Assembly: GCA_020049615.1 (NCBI GenBank)
Contig: JAIFKN010000094.1
Span: forward strand, 1-5,155
Direction of reading: 5' to 3'
From: a bacterium
GTDB lineage: Bacteria; Planctomycetota; UBA11346
DNA: 5,155 nucleotides
Part shown: positions 5,142-5,155 of the stretch, in pieces
Layout of the letters: every line of letters begins with the position of its first letter
Position numbering within the stretch: position 1 is the first letter of the stretch
Position numbers and translations under genes: made by a program
Notes under the pieces: generated by a model
The model's database searches: none
Told to the model about the DNA's origin: nothing
The model's input: the letters and a program-made list of their open reading frames with translations, nothing else

Positions 5142-5155
5142 GCCGAGGACATGAG

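Noticed and set aside
4879..5154. 91-residue Ala/Ser/Pro + strand frame opposite the repeat protein
   Set aside because: Mirror of the repeats; the - strand version has regular charged residues and 11-residue periodicity.
1..5155. CRISPR array, tRNA, rRNA, insertion sequence or attachment site
   Set aside because: No regularly spaced direct repeats, RNA-gene landmarks, transposase motifs or flanking terminal repeats were seen.

Overview
The window is GC-rich, densely packed bacterial DNA. No rRNA, tRNA or strong marker gene fixes the taxon. The main coding stretch (positions 49-4468) lies entirely on the + strand. GTG starts are used, and one large gene lacks a Shine-Dalgarno sequence. A Gram-negative-type bacterium with a large genome is plausible. 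Planctomycetota-like lineages are only a weak guess.

Positions 49-867 encode an exported, cysteine-free beta-rich protein. Its second half carries an ING-W / PGTYPL / NGTLTI-GT-F pattern seen in small periplasmic beta-barrel-like proteins. Positions 971-2279 form a tight housekeeping-type cluster: a DnaQ-like DEDDh 3'-5' exonuclease, a DUF1294 membrane protein whose start overlaps the exonuclease stop (ATGA), and a YbjQ/UPF0145 protein. The DUF1294 reading frame appears to be shifted at a run of five G's. Removing one G restores a normal family-length C-terminus.

Positions 2319-4468 look like a small defence-type segment. A truncated PD-(D/E)xK nuclease-like gene, cut off shortly after its ExK motif, is followed by a complete 588-residue AIPR (abortive infection phage resistance) protein. 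That protein has its own N-terminal PD-(D/E)xK-type domain with a QxK variant. Its promoter seems to lie directly against the start codon, which would give a leaderless or nearly leaderless mRNA. The AIPR gene is the best candidate here for an immunity function. The nuclease fragment suggests a once larger or rearranged defence locus.

Positions 4469-5155 are poorly resolved. On the - strand there is an alanine/glutamate-rich protein built of four 11-residue repeats (LEA/synuclein-like amphipathic helix). Downstream of it on the same strand is a possible 45-residue single-span membrane protein. Between and across them runs a + strand coding-like stretch that needs one frameshift to read through. 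The two inferred single-base frameshifts (near 1810 and 4811) may be gene decay or sequencing errors. Read data would decide.
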